Assembly (NCBI GenBank): GCA_964246705.1
Contig: CAXTRQ010000004.1
Coordinates: 20,209 to 84,208 of the forward strand
Direction: 5' to 3'
DNA: 64,000 nt
From: DASZCR01 sp964246705
Lineage (GTDB): Bacteria > Acidobacteriota > Blastocatellia > Pyrinomonadales > Pyrinomonadaceae
In this document: piece after piece, positions 7,462-17,794 of the stretch
How the letters are laid out: each line of letters begins with the position of its first letter
Position numbering within the stretch: the first letter of the stretch is position 1
The notes under the pieces: model-generated
Seen by the model: the letters and a program-made list of their open reading frames with translations, nothing else
Told to the model about the DNA's origin: nothing
The model's database searches: none
Program-made: the position numbers and the translations under genes

Positions 7462-7626
7462 CTCGTTCCGCACGAGACCGACTGCAAAGTTCCTCCGACA
7501 ATCGTCGGGCGGAAGATGCGTGCGCGGCTTTCGATAAGATAGGCGGCAGAGAGCAAGGGACATCCGGAGCGCGTTGCAAAGGCGCAAAGCAGGAGCGCGG
7601 CATCCGGCTTGCAGAGGATGGCTGCG

Positions 7627-8547
7627 ATGCTGACCATGACTGAGGTACGCACAGCCCTTCTGATTTCTAATCCGCGCGCGGGACGCGGCGGCACGCGGCG
7701 CGCGGCGGAGGTCGCACGCTTTTGCGAGATTCTCAGAGCGCGCGGCGTTGCCGTCGAGGTCGCCAACACTGCGGGGCCGCGCGATGCGGAGCGTCTAGCG
7801 TCAGAGGCTTCGCGCGACGGCGCACGAGAAATCATCGTGTCGGGCGGTGACGGGACAATCAACGAAGCGCTTCAGGGCTTGACCGGCACGGGCGCGCGGC
7901 TCGCTATCTGGCCTGCGGGCACGGCGAATGTACTGGCTCGCCACCTTCGCCTGCCTTTCGAGGCGGAGCGCGCGGCGGAAGCGTTCGTGCGTGGACGGAC
8001 GCAGCGCATCTCTCTGGGCTGCGCTTTGAACGAGACGACAGGAGAGAGGCGATACTTTTTTTTGATGGCCGGAGTCGGGCTTGATGCGTCGGTCGTGCGG
8101 CATGTCCGTGCGGGACTGAAGCGACGCGTGGGCGAAGCGGCCTACTGGTATTCGGGACTCGGTCATCTCGCGCACTGGCAGCCGCACGCCTTCCAAGTCG
8201 AAGTGGGAGGCGAAAGTTTTCCGGCAACCTACGCCGCTATCGGCAAAGCACCTTGGTACGGCGGCGGGCTTGCCATCACACCGCGCGCGCGCCTCGACGC
8301 GAAGGAGTTCGAGGTCTGTCTCATCAACTCGCACAGCCGCCTGCGCTATCTCTACCTGCTGACCCACGCTATGCGCGGCTCTTGGACAAGCGACAGACGC
8401 GACGTGCGCTTTCTACGCACGCGCAGTCTGAGAGTCAAAGGCGAGGCGGAAGTGCAGGCCGACGGCGAGTTGATCGGGCGGCTGCCGATGACTTTCGAGG
8501 TGATTCCCGAAGGGATTGAAATTGTCGTGCCTGAGAGTGCGGCTTAA
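7627..8547 (+). CDS. Diacylglycerol/lipid kinase family protein (YegS/DagK-like)
   Basis: This is 306 residues from the ATG at 7627, which has AGAGGA eight bases upstream; a TTG at 7609 and ATGs at 7618 and 7636 are alternatives. LLISNPRAGRG at the N-terminus and the nucleotide loop VSGGDGTINEAL (GGDGT near 73-77) identify the DAGK catalytic domain. WPAGTANVLARHL follows, as expected. The C-terminal half carries AAIGKAPWYGGGLAITPRA and VQADGELIGRLP, typical of the second domain. It would phosphorylate a lipid at the membrane face. The 3' end overlaps the convergent small membrane gene by four bases. Confidence 0.9.
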   Translation: MLTMTEVRTALLISNPRAGRGGTRRAAEVARFCEILRARGVAVEVANTAGPRDAERLASEASRDGAREIIVSGGDGTINEALQGLTGTGARLAIWPAGTANVLARHLRLPFEAERAAEAFVRGRTQRISLGCALNETTGERRYFFLMAGVGLDASVVRHVRAGLKRRVGEAAYWYSGLGHLAHWQPHAFQVEVGGESFPATYAAIGKAPWYGGGLAITPRARLDAKEFEVCLINSHSRLRYLYLLTHAMRGSWTSDRRDVRFLRTRSLRVKGEAEVQADGELIGRLPMTFEVIPEGIEIVVPESAA

Positions 8548-8795
8548 CCGCCGTCTTTCCTCTCCTGCATCCACAGCATCGCGGCGGCGAAGGCGACGGC
8601 CAGCGCAATCAGCATGAGAAAGCCGCCCGCGAGCATCCACCCGTCGCCGGGGTCTGCGGCGAACTGTTGCGTAAGCAAGTTCTCCGCGCCGGGCTTTTTA
8701 GCTTCCGCCAGACGGAACCCGAAGTAAGAAGCGGAGAGCGCGAGCAGCGTCAGCGCCAAGGATGCGCCGAAAAGTTTTCTGATGGTTCCACTCAT
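8544..8795 (-). CDS. Small two-span membrane protein, unknown function
   Basis: This is an 83-residue protein beginning MSGTIRKLFGASLALTLLAL. Two hydrophobic segments lie at about 8-27 and 54-76, separated by a short polar stretch (AKKPGAENLLTQQFAADPGD). It ends MQERKDGG. I recognise no family. CGAGG lies about ten bases before the ATG. It is convergent with the lipid kinase and overlaps its stop. It could be a small inner-membrane accessory protein; nothing more can be said. Confidence 0.6.
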   Translation of the reverse strand: MSGTIRKLFGASLALTLLALSASYFGFRLAEAKKPGAENLLTQQFAADPGDGWMLAGGFLMLIALAVAFAAAMLWMQERKDGG

Positions 8796-8900
8796 CTTTC
8801 AAACCTCGCTCCGTGTGCCAGACGGTTCTTAGCTTAGACACCGACAGAGGTTTTAAGTTCCGACGAAAACTGTAGACGAACGACGCCCGCCTCACGCCCC

Positions 8901-8926
8901 TTCTTCTTTGCGCCTTTGCGTGAAAA
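8901..8926. repeat. Dispersed repeat, family B, copy 1
   Basis: TTCTTCTTTGCGCCTTTGCG with a trailing TGAAAA lies in the gap between the small membrane gene and the M61 peptidase. The same word set recurs at 11097-11179, 14781-14815 and 35561-35597. Confidence 0.55.
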
Positions 8927-8995
8927 TCAGTTACCCCAAACGGCGCAAATAAGAAGGCGAGTTGATTTATACGCTTGTACTCCGGGAGTGCGAGA

Positions 8996-10927
8996 CTACT
9001 TTGCGCCGCTGAGCCACGCGGCGCGCAGGCGGTTGGCTTCCGGCGTGGCGTTTGGGATTTTTTCGATGCGGTAGTCGTAGCGGTCGGGCGCGTCGAGCAT
9101 GAGGTTGGTCGAGACGGTCTGGTGCGCGCGCCGGACGGTGACGGGCACACGGTTGCCCTGCTTGAAGATGTTGAGCGCGCTGCGCCACGAGGCGGTTGTG
9201 ACGTAAGCCTTACCGATTTGAACGAGCACGTCGCCCTGCTTGAGTCCCGCGCGCTCGGCGGCGGAGCCGTTACGGATGCTCGTAATCTTCACGTTCTGCG
9301 TATCGTGCGCGTCAATCGTGATGCCCGCCGTGAAAGGCTCGCGCTCCGGCGCACGCACGAATTGTAGCCCGACCGCCGCCAACGCCTCTTCATACGGCGG
9401 CGGCTCTACGCCGCCGACCGAACGCGTGAAGAAATCGTGCAAATCCGCCCCGGCCACTTCCGTCGCCGTCCGCTCAAACTCTTCACCTGTGAACCCGCGC
9501 CCTTTGAGATAGTAAGTGGCCTTCGCGCTCTTCACGTAAAAGTCCTCGTACATCCGTCGCATCACGTCGTCGAGCGAGGCGCGTCCGTTCGAGCGTGCGC
9601 GAATCAACAGATCGAGGACGAGTCCGAGCGTCTCGCCTTTCGGGTAATAGCTGACGCTCGTATTGCCGAGGTTCGTGCGCTGCTCGCTCGACCCGCGATC
9701 AAGGAACGGCGCGAGAAGCGAGGCTTCTTCGGCGCTCATCAAGCGGCTTCCCTGAGAATTTTCGATGCCGCCGATAGCCTTACTATACGAATCGAAAAGC
9801 TGTTCGTCCGTCCAGATTCCGGCTCGCTTGAGCATCATCTTGCCGTAGTAGTTCGTCAGCCCTTCGGCAATCCAGAGGCTGCGGGTCACGACAGGCCGCG
9901 TGAAATCCCAAGGCCCAAGCTCGGCTGGGCGCAGGCGCTTGACGTTCCACACATGAAAGAACTCGTGCGCCGCCGTCTCCAACGCGCCATCGTAATTGTC
10001 TTCGTCGGCGAGGATGCCCGTCTCGATAATCTGCGTTGAGGTCAGGTGTTCCATGCCGTCGCCGCGCGTGGCCGTCGGGTCGAAGTGAATGAGGAACGTA
10101 TAGCTTTCCAGATCGGGCGCGCCCCACATGGCCGTCTCCGCGCGGACAACCTTTTCAAGGTTGCGCGCGAGCGCGGCGCGTCTGCCGCCGTCGTCGCCGA
10201 AGGCGTGAACGACGACGCGATACGTCTTCCCTTCAACTTGAAATTCCTGCATCGTCCAGTCAGGCGCAATCTCGGTCGGCGTATCAATGAGCGTGTCATA
10301 GTTCGGAAATTCCCATGTGCGCTGATCCTCTCGCGTCGAGTAGCCGTTGACGGTGCGCCAGCCAGCGGGCGCGTCTATCTCAAGGCGAACGGCGTCCTGC
10401 TTGTGGCCGACGACGTACATGAAGACCGAGCCGCCGTTAAAGTTGGCATGCCGCGTATCGAGTTGCGAGAATGTGCCGGAGAGGTCATCGGCAAAGACTT
10501 TATAAGTGAGGGAGACGCGTTGCTCGCCCCGCGAATTAACGCGCCATGTCTGCGTGTCCAGACGCGTGACCGGAAACTCTCTCCGGTCGCACCTTGCCTG
10601 CGGAGGACAGAAACTCACTGCTTTCACTTCCTGCACGTTCTTCGCAAAATCGAAGATGGCGTAGCGACCCGGCGACCAGCGCGGCATCTGCACCTCGACG
10701 TTATCCGTAGCCCCTAAACCTTCCACCTCCATCCCCACTTCAAACAGGTGCGACTCGGGATGCGGCATCGCCAGCCGGTACGAGATGCGGAGGGCAGGCG
10801 CACCGGGCGATAATCCTTCCTGCGGCGCAGCAGCGCACAGGGGCGCGAGCACAAGCAGCGCGCACAGCGCGGCACAAGAATAAAAAGTTAACAATCTTAC
10901 AAGCGAGAGACGGGAAGGTGCGATCAT
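8996..10927 (-). CDS. Secreted M61-family metallopeptidase with PDZ domain
   Basis: This is 643 residues from the ATG giving MIAPSRLSLVRLL, chosen because a signal peptide (residues about 8-34) starts there; the longer frame adds a non-signal leader. The M61 (glycyl aminopeptidase-like) N-terminal beta domain carries MPRWSPGRYAIFDFAKNVQE. The zinc site HEFFHVWN has H321, E322 and H325, and the third ligand Glu355 is in WIAEGLTNYYGK. A PDZ domain near residues 545-625 includes GLKQGDVLVQIGKAYV. Such enzymes act outside the cytoplasm on peptides. The gene appears monocistronic, flanked on both sides by family B repeats. Confidence 0.93.
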   Translation of the reverse strand: MIAPSRLSLVRLLTFYSCAALCALLVLAPLCAAAPQEGLSPGAPALRISYRLAMPHPESHLFEVGMEVEGLGATDNVEVQMPRWSPGRYAIFDFAKNVQEVKAVSFCPPQARCDRREFPVTRLDTQTWRVNSRGEQRVSLTYKVFADDLSGTFSQLDTRHANFNGGSVFMYVVGHKQDAVRLEIDAPAGWRTVNGYSTREDQRTWEFPNYDTLIDTPTEIAPDWTMQEFQVEGKTYRVVVHAFGDDGGRRAALARNLEKVVRAETAMWGAPDLESYTFLIHFDPTATRGDGMEHLTSTQIIETGILADEDNYDGALETAAHEFFHVWNVKRLRPAELGPWDFTRPVVTRSLWIAEGLTNYYGKMMLKRAGIWTDEQLFDSYSKAIGGIENSQGSRLMSAEEASLLAPFLDRGSSEQRTNLGNTSVSYYPKGETLGLVLDLLIRARSNGRASLDDVMRRMYEDFYVKSAKATYYLKGRGFTGEEFERTATEVAGADLHDFFTRSVGGVEPPPYEEALAAVGLQFVRAPEREPFTAGITIDAHDTQNVKITSIRNGSAAERAGLKQGDVLVQIGKAYVTTASWRSALNIFKQGNRVPVTVRRAHQTVSTNLMLDAPDRYDYRIEKIPNATPEANRLRAAWLSGAK

Positions 10928-11096
10928 CAAAGAGGCTCCGAACGTTGACGAGATGAATTTAAAGACGGGTCGAATTTGAACGGACGCGCGATTATCCGCG
11001 CACAGCCGCGCGCCTGTCAAAACCTTTCCGCCTTGACGCTCCGCACGCGCCTCCGTTAGTTTCTCAAAAGACGCGCTCACGGCTCCGCGTTCTTAA

Positions 11097-11179
11097 TCTT
11101 TGCGCCTCCTGCGTCTTTGCGTGAACTCTTCCGCTCTCGAAAAAGAAAGTTTCGCGCAAAGACGCAGGAGGCGCAAAGA
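11097..11179. repeat. Perfect 25-bp inverted repeat, family B, copy 2
   Basis: Left arm 11097-11121 (TCTTTGCGCCTCCTGCGTCT then TTGCG) and right arm 11155-11179 are exact reverse complements with a 33-bp spacer. It sits between the divergent M61 peptidase and alanyl-tRNA editing genes and can form a long hairpin or cruciform. Confidence 0.85.
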
Positions 11180-11226
11180 AGAATAAAAGGACTGCTGTTT
11201 CAAACGACCAGCTTTTTAATTTGCTT

Positions 11227-12438
11227 ATGACCGAACGGCTCTATTACAACGATTCACATCTCACGGAATTTGATGCGCGCGTCATCTCTGTCTCACGCAC
11301 CGAGGACGGACGTGCGGGCGTCAAACTCGACCGCACGGCCTTTTACCCCACGGGCGGCGGGCAACCGACTGATACCGGCACGATTGCGGAGGCGCGCGTC
11401 GTCGAGTGTCTCGACGAAGAGGAGCGAGGCGTGATCCACGTCGTCGAGGGAAACTTGCCGGAGGTCGGCGCGAGCGTGCGCGGGCGCGTGGATTGGCCGC
11501 GCCGTCTCGACCACATTCAGCAGCACACTGGACAACACATTCTCTCGCAAGCGTTCATCGAACTCTTTCAGGCCGAGACGCGCGGCTTTCGCATGTCCGA
11601 GCAGTCTTCGGAAATTGACGTGGCGCTGAACGACCCGTCGGACGCGACGATTGAACGAGCAGTCGAGCGCGCCAACGAGATCGTCTGGCAGGATCGCCCT
11701 GCGCGCATTCATCAAGTCACGCCGGAAGAGGCCGCGCGGATGCCTCTACGTAAAGACTCGGCGCGCGAGGGACACCTGCGCATTATCGAAATCGAGGGCT
11801 TCGACATGAGTCCGTGCGGCGGCACACATGCCACACGAACGGGCGAGGTCGGCATCATCGCGGTGCGCTCTTGGGAGCGTGCCAAGGGTTTGACGCGCCT
11901 CGAATTTGTCGCGGGTAATCGCGCTCTCGCCGATTACAAAAGAGCTAACGGGACGGCGCGTGCCGTCGCCTCGCTCTTCAGCGTCGGGCGCGACGAGACG
12001 CCCACCTCGGTCGCACGCCTGTTGGAAGAGAATAAGCAGTTGTTGCGCCGCGTGCGTGCGCTCGAAGAGTTAGAGGCGCGCGTCGAGGCGCAAGAGTTAT
12101 TGTCACAGGAGGCCATCTGCCGCCAAAGCGACGGCCAAAAAATCATCGCGCGCGTCTTCGACAATCGAGACGCCGAATCGCTCAAGAGATTGGCGCAGGC
12201 CATCATTGCTCATCCACATGCCATCGCGCTGCTCGGCGCGCGCGACGGCGAAAGCACGCGCCTCGTTTTCGCGCGCTCGGCTGAAGCCGGCGGCGACATG
12301 AACGCTCTGATGCGTGAAGCCTGCACGGAACTGGAAGGGCGCGGTGGCGGTCGCCCCGGTATGGCGCAGGGCGGCGGTCGTCACGTCGAGCGACTCGCCG
12401 ACATCATCGCCTCCCTCGCCCAACGCATCGCAAGTTAA
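11227..12438 (+). CDS. Alanyl-tRNA editing protein (AlaX-type, with DHHA1 domain)
   Basis: This is 403 residues from the ATG at 11227 (a TTG two codons earlier is less likely). It hydrolyses Ser or Gly mischarged on tRNA-Ala. Residues 1-90 form the AlaRS-like beta-barrel (FYPTGGGQPTDTG). The editing zinc site has H100 and H104 in HTGQHILSQAF and C197 and H201 in CGGTHATRTGE. A coiled coil near 250-285 is followed by a DHHA1-like C-terminal domain with GRGGGRPGMAQGGGR, making it a long AlaX form. No aminoacylation domain is present. It is followed 153 bases later by a tRNA-Ala gene. Confidence 0.93.
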   Translation: MTERLYYNDSHLTEFDARVISVSRTEDGRAGVKLDRTAFYPTGGGQPTDTGTIAEARVVECLDEEERGVIHVVEGNLPEVGASVRGRVDWPRRLDHIQQHTGQHILSQAFIELFQAETRGFRMSEQSSEIDVALNDPSDATIERAVERANEIVWQDRPARIHQVTPEEAARMPLRKDSAREGHLRIIEIEGFDMSPCGGTHATRTGEVGIIAVRSWERAKGLTRLEFVAGNRALADYKRANGTARAVASLFSVGRDETPTSVARLLEENKQLLRRVRALEELEARVEAQELLSQEAICRQSDGQKIIARVFDNRDAESLKRLAQAIIAHPHAIALLGARDGESTRLVFARSAEAGGDMNALMREACTELEGRGGGRPGMAQGGGRHVERLADIIASLAQRIAS

Positions 12439-12546
12439 AAGCCAGACGACGTGGCAGCAAGCCCCTCGTTTACGACGCGCGTGCAGCCGGGCACACGGTT
12501 CACAGCGCATCTTCCGGACGCATCCACCTCCGCTTCCACTGCGCGC

Positions 12547-12575
12547 TTGACAGGTCGCCGCGCCCCTCATATCAT
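12547..12575 (+). promoter_or_regulatory. Predicted promoter of the tRNA-Ala gene
   Basis: TTGACA (12547-12552), a 17-base spacer and TATCAT (12570-12575) lie just upstream. The predicted transcription start is near 12582, ten bases before the tRNA. Confidence 0.65.
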
Positions 12576-12591
12576 CAAACTCGAAACGCGT

Positions 12592-12668
<77 letters not shown>

Positions 12669-12684
12669 AAAGATTTCGAGGCTT

Positions 12685-12710
12685 ACGGCGGGACTGCTCC
12701 CGCCGTTTTC
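12685..12710 (+). terminator. Terminator after tRNA-Ala
   Basis: ACGGCGGGA and TCCCGCCGT form a 9-bp perfect stem with a 4-base loop (CTGC), followed by a T-rich tail TTTCGTTTTC. Confidence 0.85.
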
Positions 12711-12816
12711 GTTTTCAATCGTTGGTTGAGAAAGTGTTGTAATTATCGTACACATTTGGATGAACGCAGCAAACATCAGCGCTCAATTTAAGAGAAGGCG
12801 TTAGATTTATAGGCAA

Positions 12817-14733
12817 ATGAGGAAAACAACTTTCGGCGAACGTTTGCGTTACGCCTTGGATAGAAGTTTGTCGGGCGGCACGATTTCATTGATCGGGTGG
12901 CTCGGATTGGTGTCCTTTTTTATTGTCCTGACGGCGACCGTGATTTTGTTGTTGACGGGAGTTGCGCCCGAAGTCGCCGAGGGACAGGAGCCGCAAACTT
13001 TCACCTTTGCGGAGGCGTTCTGGCAAAGTTTGATGCGCGCGATTGACCCCGGAACGCTCGCGGGTGATGCGGGCTGGCGCTACCGCATTTTGATGTTCGG
13101 CGTCACGGCGGGCGGCATTTTTATCGTGAGTTTGCTCATCAGCGTTTTGTCCACCGGCTTGCAAAGCAAGCTCGAAGAGTTACGCAAAGGGCGTTCGTTT
13201 GTCGTCGAAGAAAATCACACGCTGATTCTCGGCTGGTCATCACGAATTTTTCTGATTATCTCGGAACTGATCATCGCCAACGAGAATCAGAAGAAACCGC
13301 GCATCGTGATTCTCGCCGACAGAGATAAAGTCGAGATGGAAGACGAAATTCGGACGAAGGTCGGCAATACTCGAAACACGCGCGTCGTGTGCCGGTCGGG
13401 CAATCCGATTGACCTCGTCGACCTCAAAATTGTTAACCCGCACGCCGCCAAGTCAGTTGTCATTCTCTCGCCAGACGACACGCCGGATGCCGACGCGCAG
13501 GTTATCAAAATGATTTTGGCGATTACGAACAACCCGGATCGCCGCGCCGCGCCGTATCGCGTCGTCGCCGAAATCCGCGACGAGAAGAATATGGAAGTCG
13601 CGCGCATCGTCGGTCGAGACGAAGCGAAGCTGATTTTGTCGAGCGACGTGATCGCCCGCATCACCGTGCAAACTTGTCGGCAAGTTGGCTTGAGCGTCGT
13701 CTATAAGGAGCTTTTGGATTACGGCGGCGACGAGATTTATTTTCAGGAAGAGCCGCAACTAACCGGCAAAAATTTTGGTCAAGCATTGTTTGCTTATGAA
13801 AATTGTTCTGTCATGGGACTGCGAGATGCGGAGGGCATCGTCAAAGTCAATCCGCCGATGGAGACCGTCATTCGGGACGGCGACAAGATTATCGTGATTG
13901 CCGAAGACGATGACAAAATTATTTTCGACGGTTTCTCGCACGTCCGGATTGACGAGAGTGTGATTCGACAAACGCCCGACGAAGTTCCGCGCCCGGAACG
14001 AATCTTGATTTTGGGTTGGAACAATCGTGGCAGAATAATCGTCCGCGAGTTGGATAACTACGTGGCCGCCGGTTCGTTTCTTAAAATCGTGTCAGAGACT
14101 TCGGAAGTTGAAACTCAACTGCAAAAAGTTTCCGAAAGCTTACGGCGTCTCATGGTCGAAGTTGAAGCGGGCGACGCGACCGACCGCAAGTTGCTCGACA
14201 GTCTCGACCTGACCTCGTTTCAGCACATCATCATTCTTTGCTACGCAGATCAGCTTGACGTGCAGGCCGCCGATGCCAAAACAATGATGACGCTTTTGCA
14301 TCTGCGCGACATCGAACAGAAAAAAGGCGAGGCTTTCAGCGTCGTCAGCGAAATGATTGACGGGCGCAACCGCGCTCTGGCCGAAGTCGCCAAGGCCGAC
14401 GACTTTATCGTGAGCGATGAATTGACGGGATTGCTTTTGACGCAAGTTTCGGAGAACGCCGAACTGCTCGAAGTCTTCGAGGATTTGTTCGCCGCCGAAG
14501 GCTCGGAGATTTATCTTAAACCGGCGCAAAATTATGTCGCGCCGGAACGAGAGGTGAACTTTTATACTGTCGCCGAATCCGCACGGAAACGCAGCGAAAT
14601 TGCCATCGGTTATCGTTTGGAGCGATACGCCAACAGTGCCCGCCATGCTTACGGCGTGCGCGTCAATCCGCCAAAATCCGCAATGGTCTCGTTTGAAGCC
14701 GGGGACAAAATCATCGTTCTGGCGGAAGATTGA
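12817..14733 (+). CDS. CASTOR/POLLUX-like ion channel with RCK (TrkA-N) domains
   Basis: This 638-residue protein begins MRKTTFGERLRYALDRSLSGG. Two membrane spans (about 22-48 and 88-113) flank a pore-loop region with FAEAFWQSLMRAIDPGTLAGD, as in the bacterial CASTOR/POLLUX-like family. A first NAD-binding RCK domain begins near residue 130 (NHTLILGWSSR), and a second near residue 390 (ERILILGWNNRG). Stretches such as DGDKIIVIAEDDD resemble TrkA-C ends. It probably conducts cations across the inner membrane under ligand or nucleotide control. The ion is unknown. No close operon partner is evident. Confidence 0.88.
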   Translation: MRKTTFGERLRYALDRSLSGGTISLIGWLGLVSFFIVLTATVILLLTGVAPEVAEGQEPQTFTFAEAFWQSLMRAIDPGTLAGDAGWRYRILMFGVTAGGIFIVSLLISVLSTGLQSKLEELRKGRSFVVEENHTLILGWSSRIFLIISELIIANENQKKPRIVILADRDKVEMEDEIRTKVGNTRNTRVVCRSGNPIDLVDLKIVNPHAAKSVVILSPDDTPDADAQVIKMILAITNNPDRRAAPYRVVAEIRDEKNMEVARIVGRDEAKLILSSDVIARITVQTCRQVGLSVVYKELLDYGGDEIYFQEEPQLTGKNFGQALFAYENCSVMGLRDAEGIVKVNPPMETVIRDGDKIIVIAEDDDKIIFDGFSHVRIDESVIRQTPDEVPRPERILILGWNNRGRIIVRELDNYVAAGSFLKIVSETSEVETQLQKVSESLRRLMVEVEAGDATDRKLLDSLDLTSFQHIIILCYADQLDVQAADAKTMMTLLHLRDIEQKKGEAFSVVSEMIDGRNRALAEVAKADDFIVSDELTGLLLTQVSENAELLEVFEDLFAAEGSEIYLKPAQNYVAPEREVNFYTVAESARKRSEIAIGYRLERYANSARHAYGVRVNPPKSAMVSFEAGDKIIVLAED

Positions 14734-14780
14734 ACGTCTCAAAGTTTGATGTCAGAACAAACGCTCTTTGAACTCGGAAT

Positions 14781-14815
14781 TTTTCTTCGCGCCTTGGCGT
14801 CTTGGCGTGAAACTT
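14781..14815. repeat. Dispersed repeat, family B, copy 3
   Basis: TTTTCTTCGCGCCTTGGCGT followed by CTTGGCGTGAAACTT lies between the channel gene and the UPF0182 gene. A short reverse-complementary word (CTCACGCC) follows near 14820. Confidence 0.6.
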
Positions 14816-14893
14816 ATTCTCACGCCAATGAAGTTTCGAGATTTCCCATCTTCACCTGCTAGACTTCCCTACTTTTCGGCGTATCCTATTTCT

Positions 14894-15437
14894 ATGAATG
14901 AAGAACGAACGCCGATTGTGCCGGATGACTTTAGCGGTGAGGTGATTGAGATTGATTCTTCTGGTGAACCGAGGCGAGGAAGGCGCAGATGGGGATGGTG
15001 GTTGTTGCTCGCCGTCTTTGCGCTCGCAATAGTTCTCTCGCGCGCGGTGTCAATTTACGTGGAGACTCTATGGTTCGGCTCGCTCGGTTACACGGCAGTT
15101 TACTGGACGACTTTTAAGTATGAACTGGCGCTGTTCATTATCTTCGCGCTGGCGACGACGATTGTTTTGCGGAGCGCCTTCTGGCTGATGGAGCGCACCT
15201 TTGATGTCTCTGCGCTCGCCTCGCGGCGCATCCTCTTGAACGATCAAGTGGTCTTCATCAAGCCCGCCCGTCTATTGAAACCGCTGGCATGGATTATCGC
15301 TGTGCTGGTCGGTCTCGCTTACGGCGCAAGCATGAGCGGCGAGTGGGAGCGTTTCGCGCTGTGGCTGAATAGTCCGCCGACGTTGGACGTTGATCCGATC
15401 TTCGGTCAACGGCTAGGGTTTTATCTGTTCACGCTGC
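14894..15437 (+). CDS. UPF0182 membrane protein, N-terminal part (cut by assembly gap)
   Basis: The frame from the ATG at 14894 (MNEERTPIVPDDFSGEV) runs into the N run. I preferred this start because it follows the family pattern; an upstream ATG lies within the family B repeat. A basic stretch RRGRRRWGWW leads into a first membrane span near 38-57. The family pattern YVETLWFGSLGYTAVYWTTF follows, with further spans and GFYLFTL just before the gap. UPF0182 (COG1615) proteins are large multi-span membrane proteins of unknown function. The remainder of the gene continues after the gap in another frame, because the true gap length is unknown. Confidence 0.88.
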
Positions 15438-15487
15438 NNNNNNNNNNNNNNNNNNNNNNNNNNNNNNNNNNNNNNNNNNNNNNNNNN
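15438..15487. other. Assembly gap (50 N)
   Basis: A run of 50 N separates two parts of the UPF0182 gene. The frames on the two sides differ, so the real missing length is not 50. By family comparison it should encode part of a membrane span. Confidence 0.99.
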
Positions 15488-17786
15488 TGTTTATGCGTTG
15501 CTGCATTCGATTCCGGCGGGTCATCATATTGAGGAAGATTTCACCTCAAAAGTTGCGCCCTTCCCTGCGAGGAAGCACCCGGCGGCTTACAAGACAATCT
15601 CGGCGGCGCTGGCGCTGCTGCTCTCAGCCATCGCGCTCCGCGTCTATTTCTCGCGCTTTGACTATCTGTTCGACGACCACCAAATCTTCACAGGCGTCAC
15701 CTACACGGAAGACCATCACCTGCTGCCCGGGCTCGTCGCCGTCACCATCGCGCTGCTGGTCGCCGCTCTGCTCGCGCTCGCGAATGCATTCGTCTGGCGT
15801 CGGCTGCGCGTGTTGATTGGCGTACTCGCTTTGCCTGCCATCGTCTATCTCATCGCAGCCATGTTGATTCCCGGCTACGTGCAAAGCTTCATCGTCAAGC
15901 CGAACGAACTCGACCGCGAGGCTCCGTACATCGAATACAACATCGCGGCGACCCGGCGCGCCTTCAATCTCGAACGCATCGAAGCGCGCGACTTTGCCGC
16001 CGACACGACGAATGACGCCTACGCGCTCACGCCGAATCGCCCGACGCTCGATAATCTGCGCCTCTGGGATTATCACGCGCTGCAAGACACACTGCGGCAA
16101 GTGCAGGAGATTCGCACGTATTACGATTTCAACGACGTGGATGTTGACCGTTATCAAATCGGCGGCGAGACCAGACAGGTGCTCCTCGCGGCGCGCGAAC
16201 TCGACATCACAAAGTTACCCGCCTCGTCGCGCGGCAACTGGATTAACGAGCGACTGATATACACGCATGGCTACGGCGTCACGATGAACACCGCTAAAGG
16301 GTTCACGCCCGAAGGCCGCCCAGAATTTATTCTCTCGAACATGCCGACCGAATCAAGCGCGCCTGACATTAAAGTGACGCGCCCGCAAATCTACTTTGGC
16401 GAAAAAAGCGACACGATTGTTTACGTCAACACAAAGCAGAAAGAGTTCGATTATCCGCAGGGCGATGCCAATGCCTCGACCGTCTACGAAGGCGAGGGCG
16501 GTTTTCCCGTCGGCAATGCTTTTCGTCGTTCAATTCTCGCGTGGGAGTTAGGCGATTTGTCGCGGCTGCCATTCGCCGACGACGTGACCGCCGAAAGCCG
16601 CGTGCTCATGCGCCGACGCATCGGTGAGCGCGTGCAGATGCTCGCGCCGTTTCTCATCTACGACGCAGACCCTTACATCCTCGTGAACCGCGAGGGGCGT
16701 CTCTATTGGATGATGGACGCTTACACTTCCTCGGACACATATCCTTATGCGCGTCATTACGAGACGGCTGGAAACACCGTCAACTATGTCCGCAACAGTG
16801 TCAAAGTAATAATTGATGCGTATAACGGCAGCGTCAATTTTTACGTCTTCGATAGAGACGACCCCGTTCTGAGTGCCTATCGCAACGTGTTTCCGGCGCT
16901 CTTCCGCGACGCGGCGCAGATGCCCGAAGATTTGCGAGCGCACGTCCGCTATCCAGAAACTTTGCTGAAAACGCAGGCCGAAGCTTACAGCCTCTATCAC
17001 ACGGAGACCGCCAAAGTTTTCTTCCAACGCGAAGACATGTGGAGCGTCGCACGCGAGACGGCCCCGAAGGATAACGGCAGCACGGAGGCACGCCCGCTCG
17101 AACCATACTTCGCGCTGCTCCAACTGCCCGACAGCGCTTCCGCCGACACGTCTCCGACCACGGAATTCGTCAACGTCGTCGCCTTCACTCCGGCGTCGCG
17201 TGATAATCTCATCGGCTGGATGGCCGGGCGCAGCGACGGCGCGGCTTACGGCTCACTGCTCGTCTATAAGTTTCCGAAATCGAAACTCGTCAACGGGCCG
17301 CTACAAGTCAACGCGCGTATTGACCAGAATGCTCAACTCTCTTCGCAGCTAACGCTCTGGAATCAACAAGGCTCGCGCGTGCAACGCGGCAACCTGCTCA
17401 TCATCCCGCTGGGGCGCGGGCTGCTCTACGTCCAGACGATTTACCTACAAGCCGAACGCTCGCCGATGCCCGAACTCCGTCTCGTCGTCCTCGCCACACA
17501 GGAGCGGCTCGCCTACGGCACTACCTTCGAGGAGGCTTTAACAAATCTCTTCGGTGATACTGCCGGAGTTACTCCGCCACCACGCCCGCCCGCCGGGGCA
17601 CAGGAGACCGCGCCGACCGCCCCTGCATCGAGCACGACGAGCACGGCAACGGAACTCATCAACCGCGCCGCCGCAGACCTCGCTGACTATCAACGTCTGA
17701 CCGCCGAAGGCAAACTCGGTGAAGCCGGACAAAAACTCGAATCTCTCAAACACACGCTCGATGAATTGCAGAAGGTCAAGCAGTAA
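15488..17786 (+). CDS. UPF0182 membrane protein, C-terminal part
   Basis: The frame resumes after the gap as VYALLHSIPAGHH and continues for about 765 codons. It has more membrane spans (near YKTISAALALLLSAIALRVY, LVAVTIALLVAALLALANAF and VLIGVLALPAIVYLIAAML) and then a large extracytoplasmic domain with ITKLPASSRGNWINERLIYT, HGYGV, PQIYFGE and a C-terminal RLAYGTTFEEALTNLFG, all typical of UPF0182. A Pro/Ala/Thr linker and a short coiled coil end the protein. Both halves are probably one gene. The 15498 TTG is not a true start. Confidence 0.9.
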
Positions 17787-17794
17787 GCTTTTGG

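Noticed and set aside
5977..7587. 536-codon minus-strand ORF opposite guaB
   Set aside because: It is antisense to a clear guaB gene; the composition is Arg/Asp-rich and no family fits.
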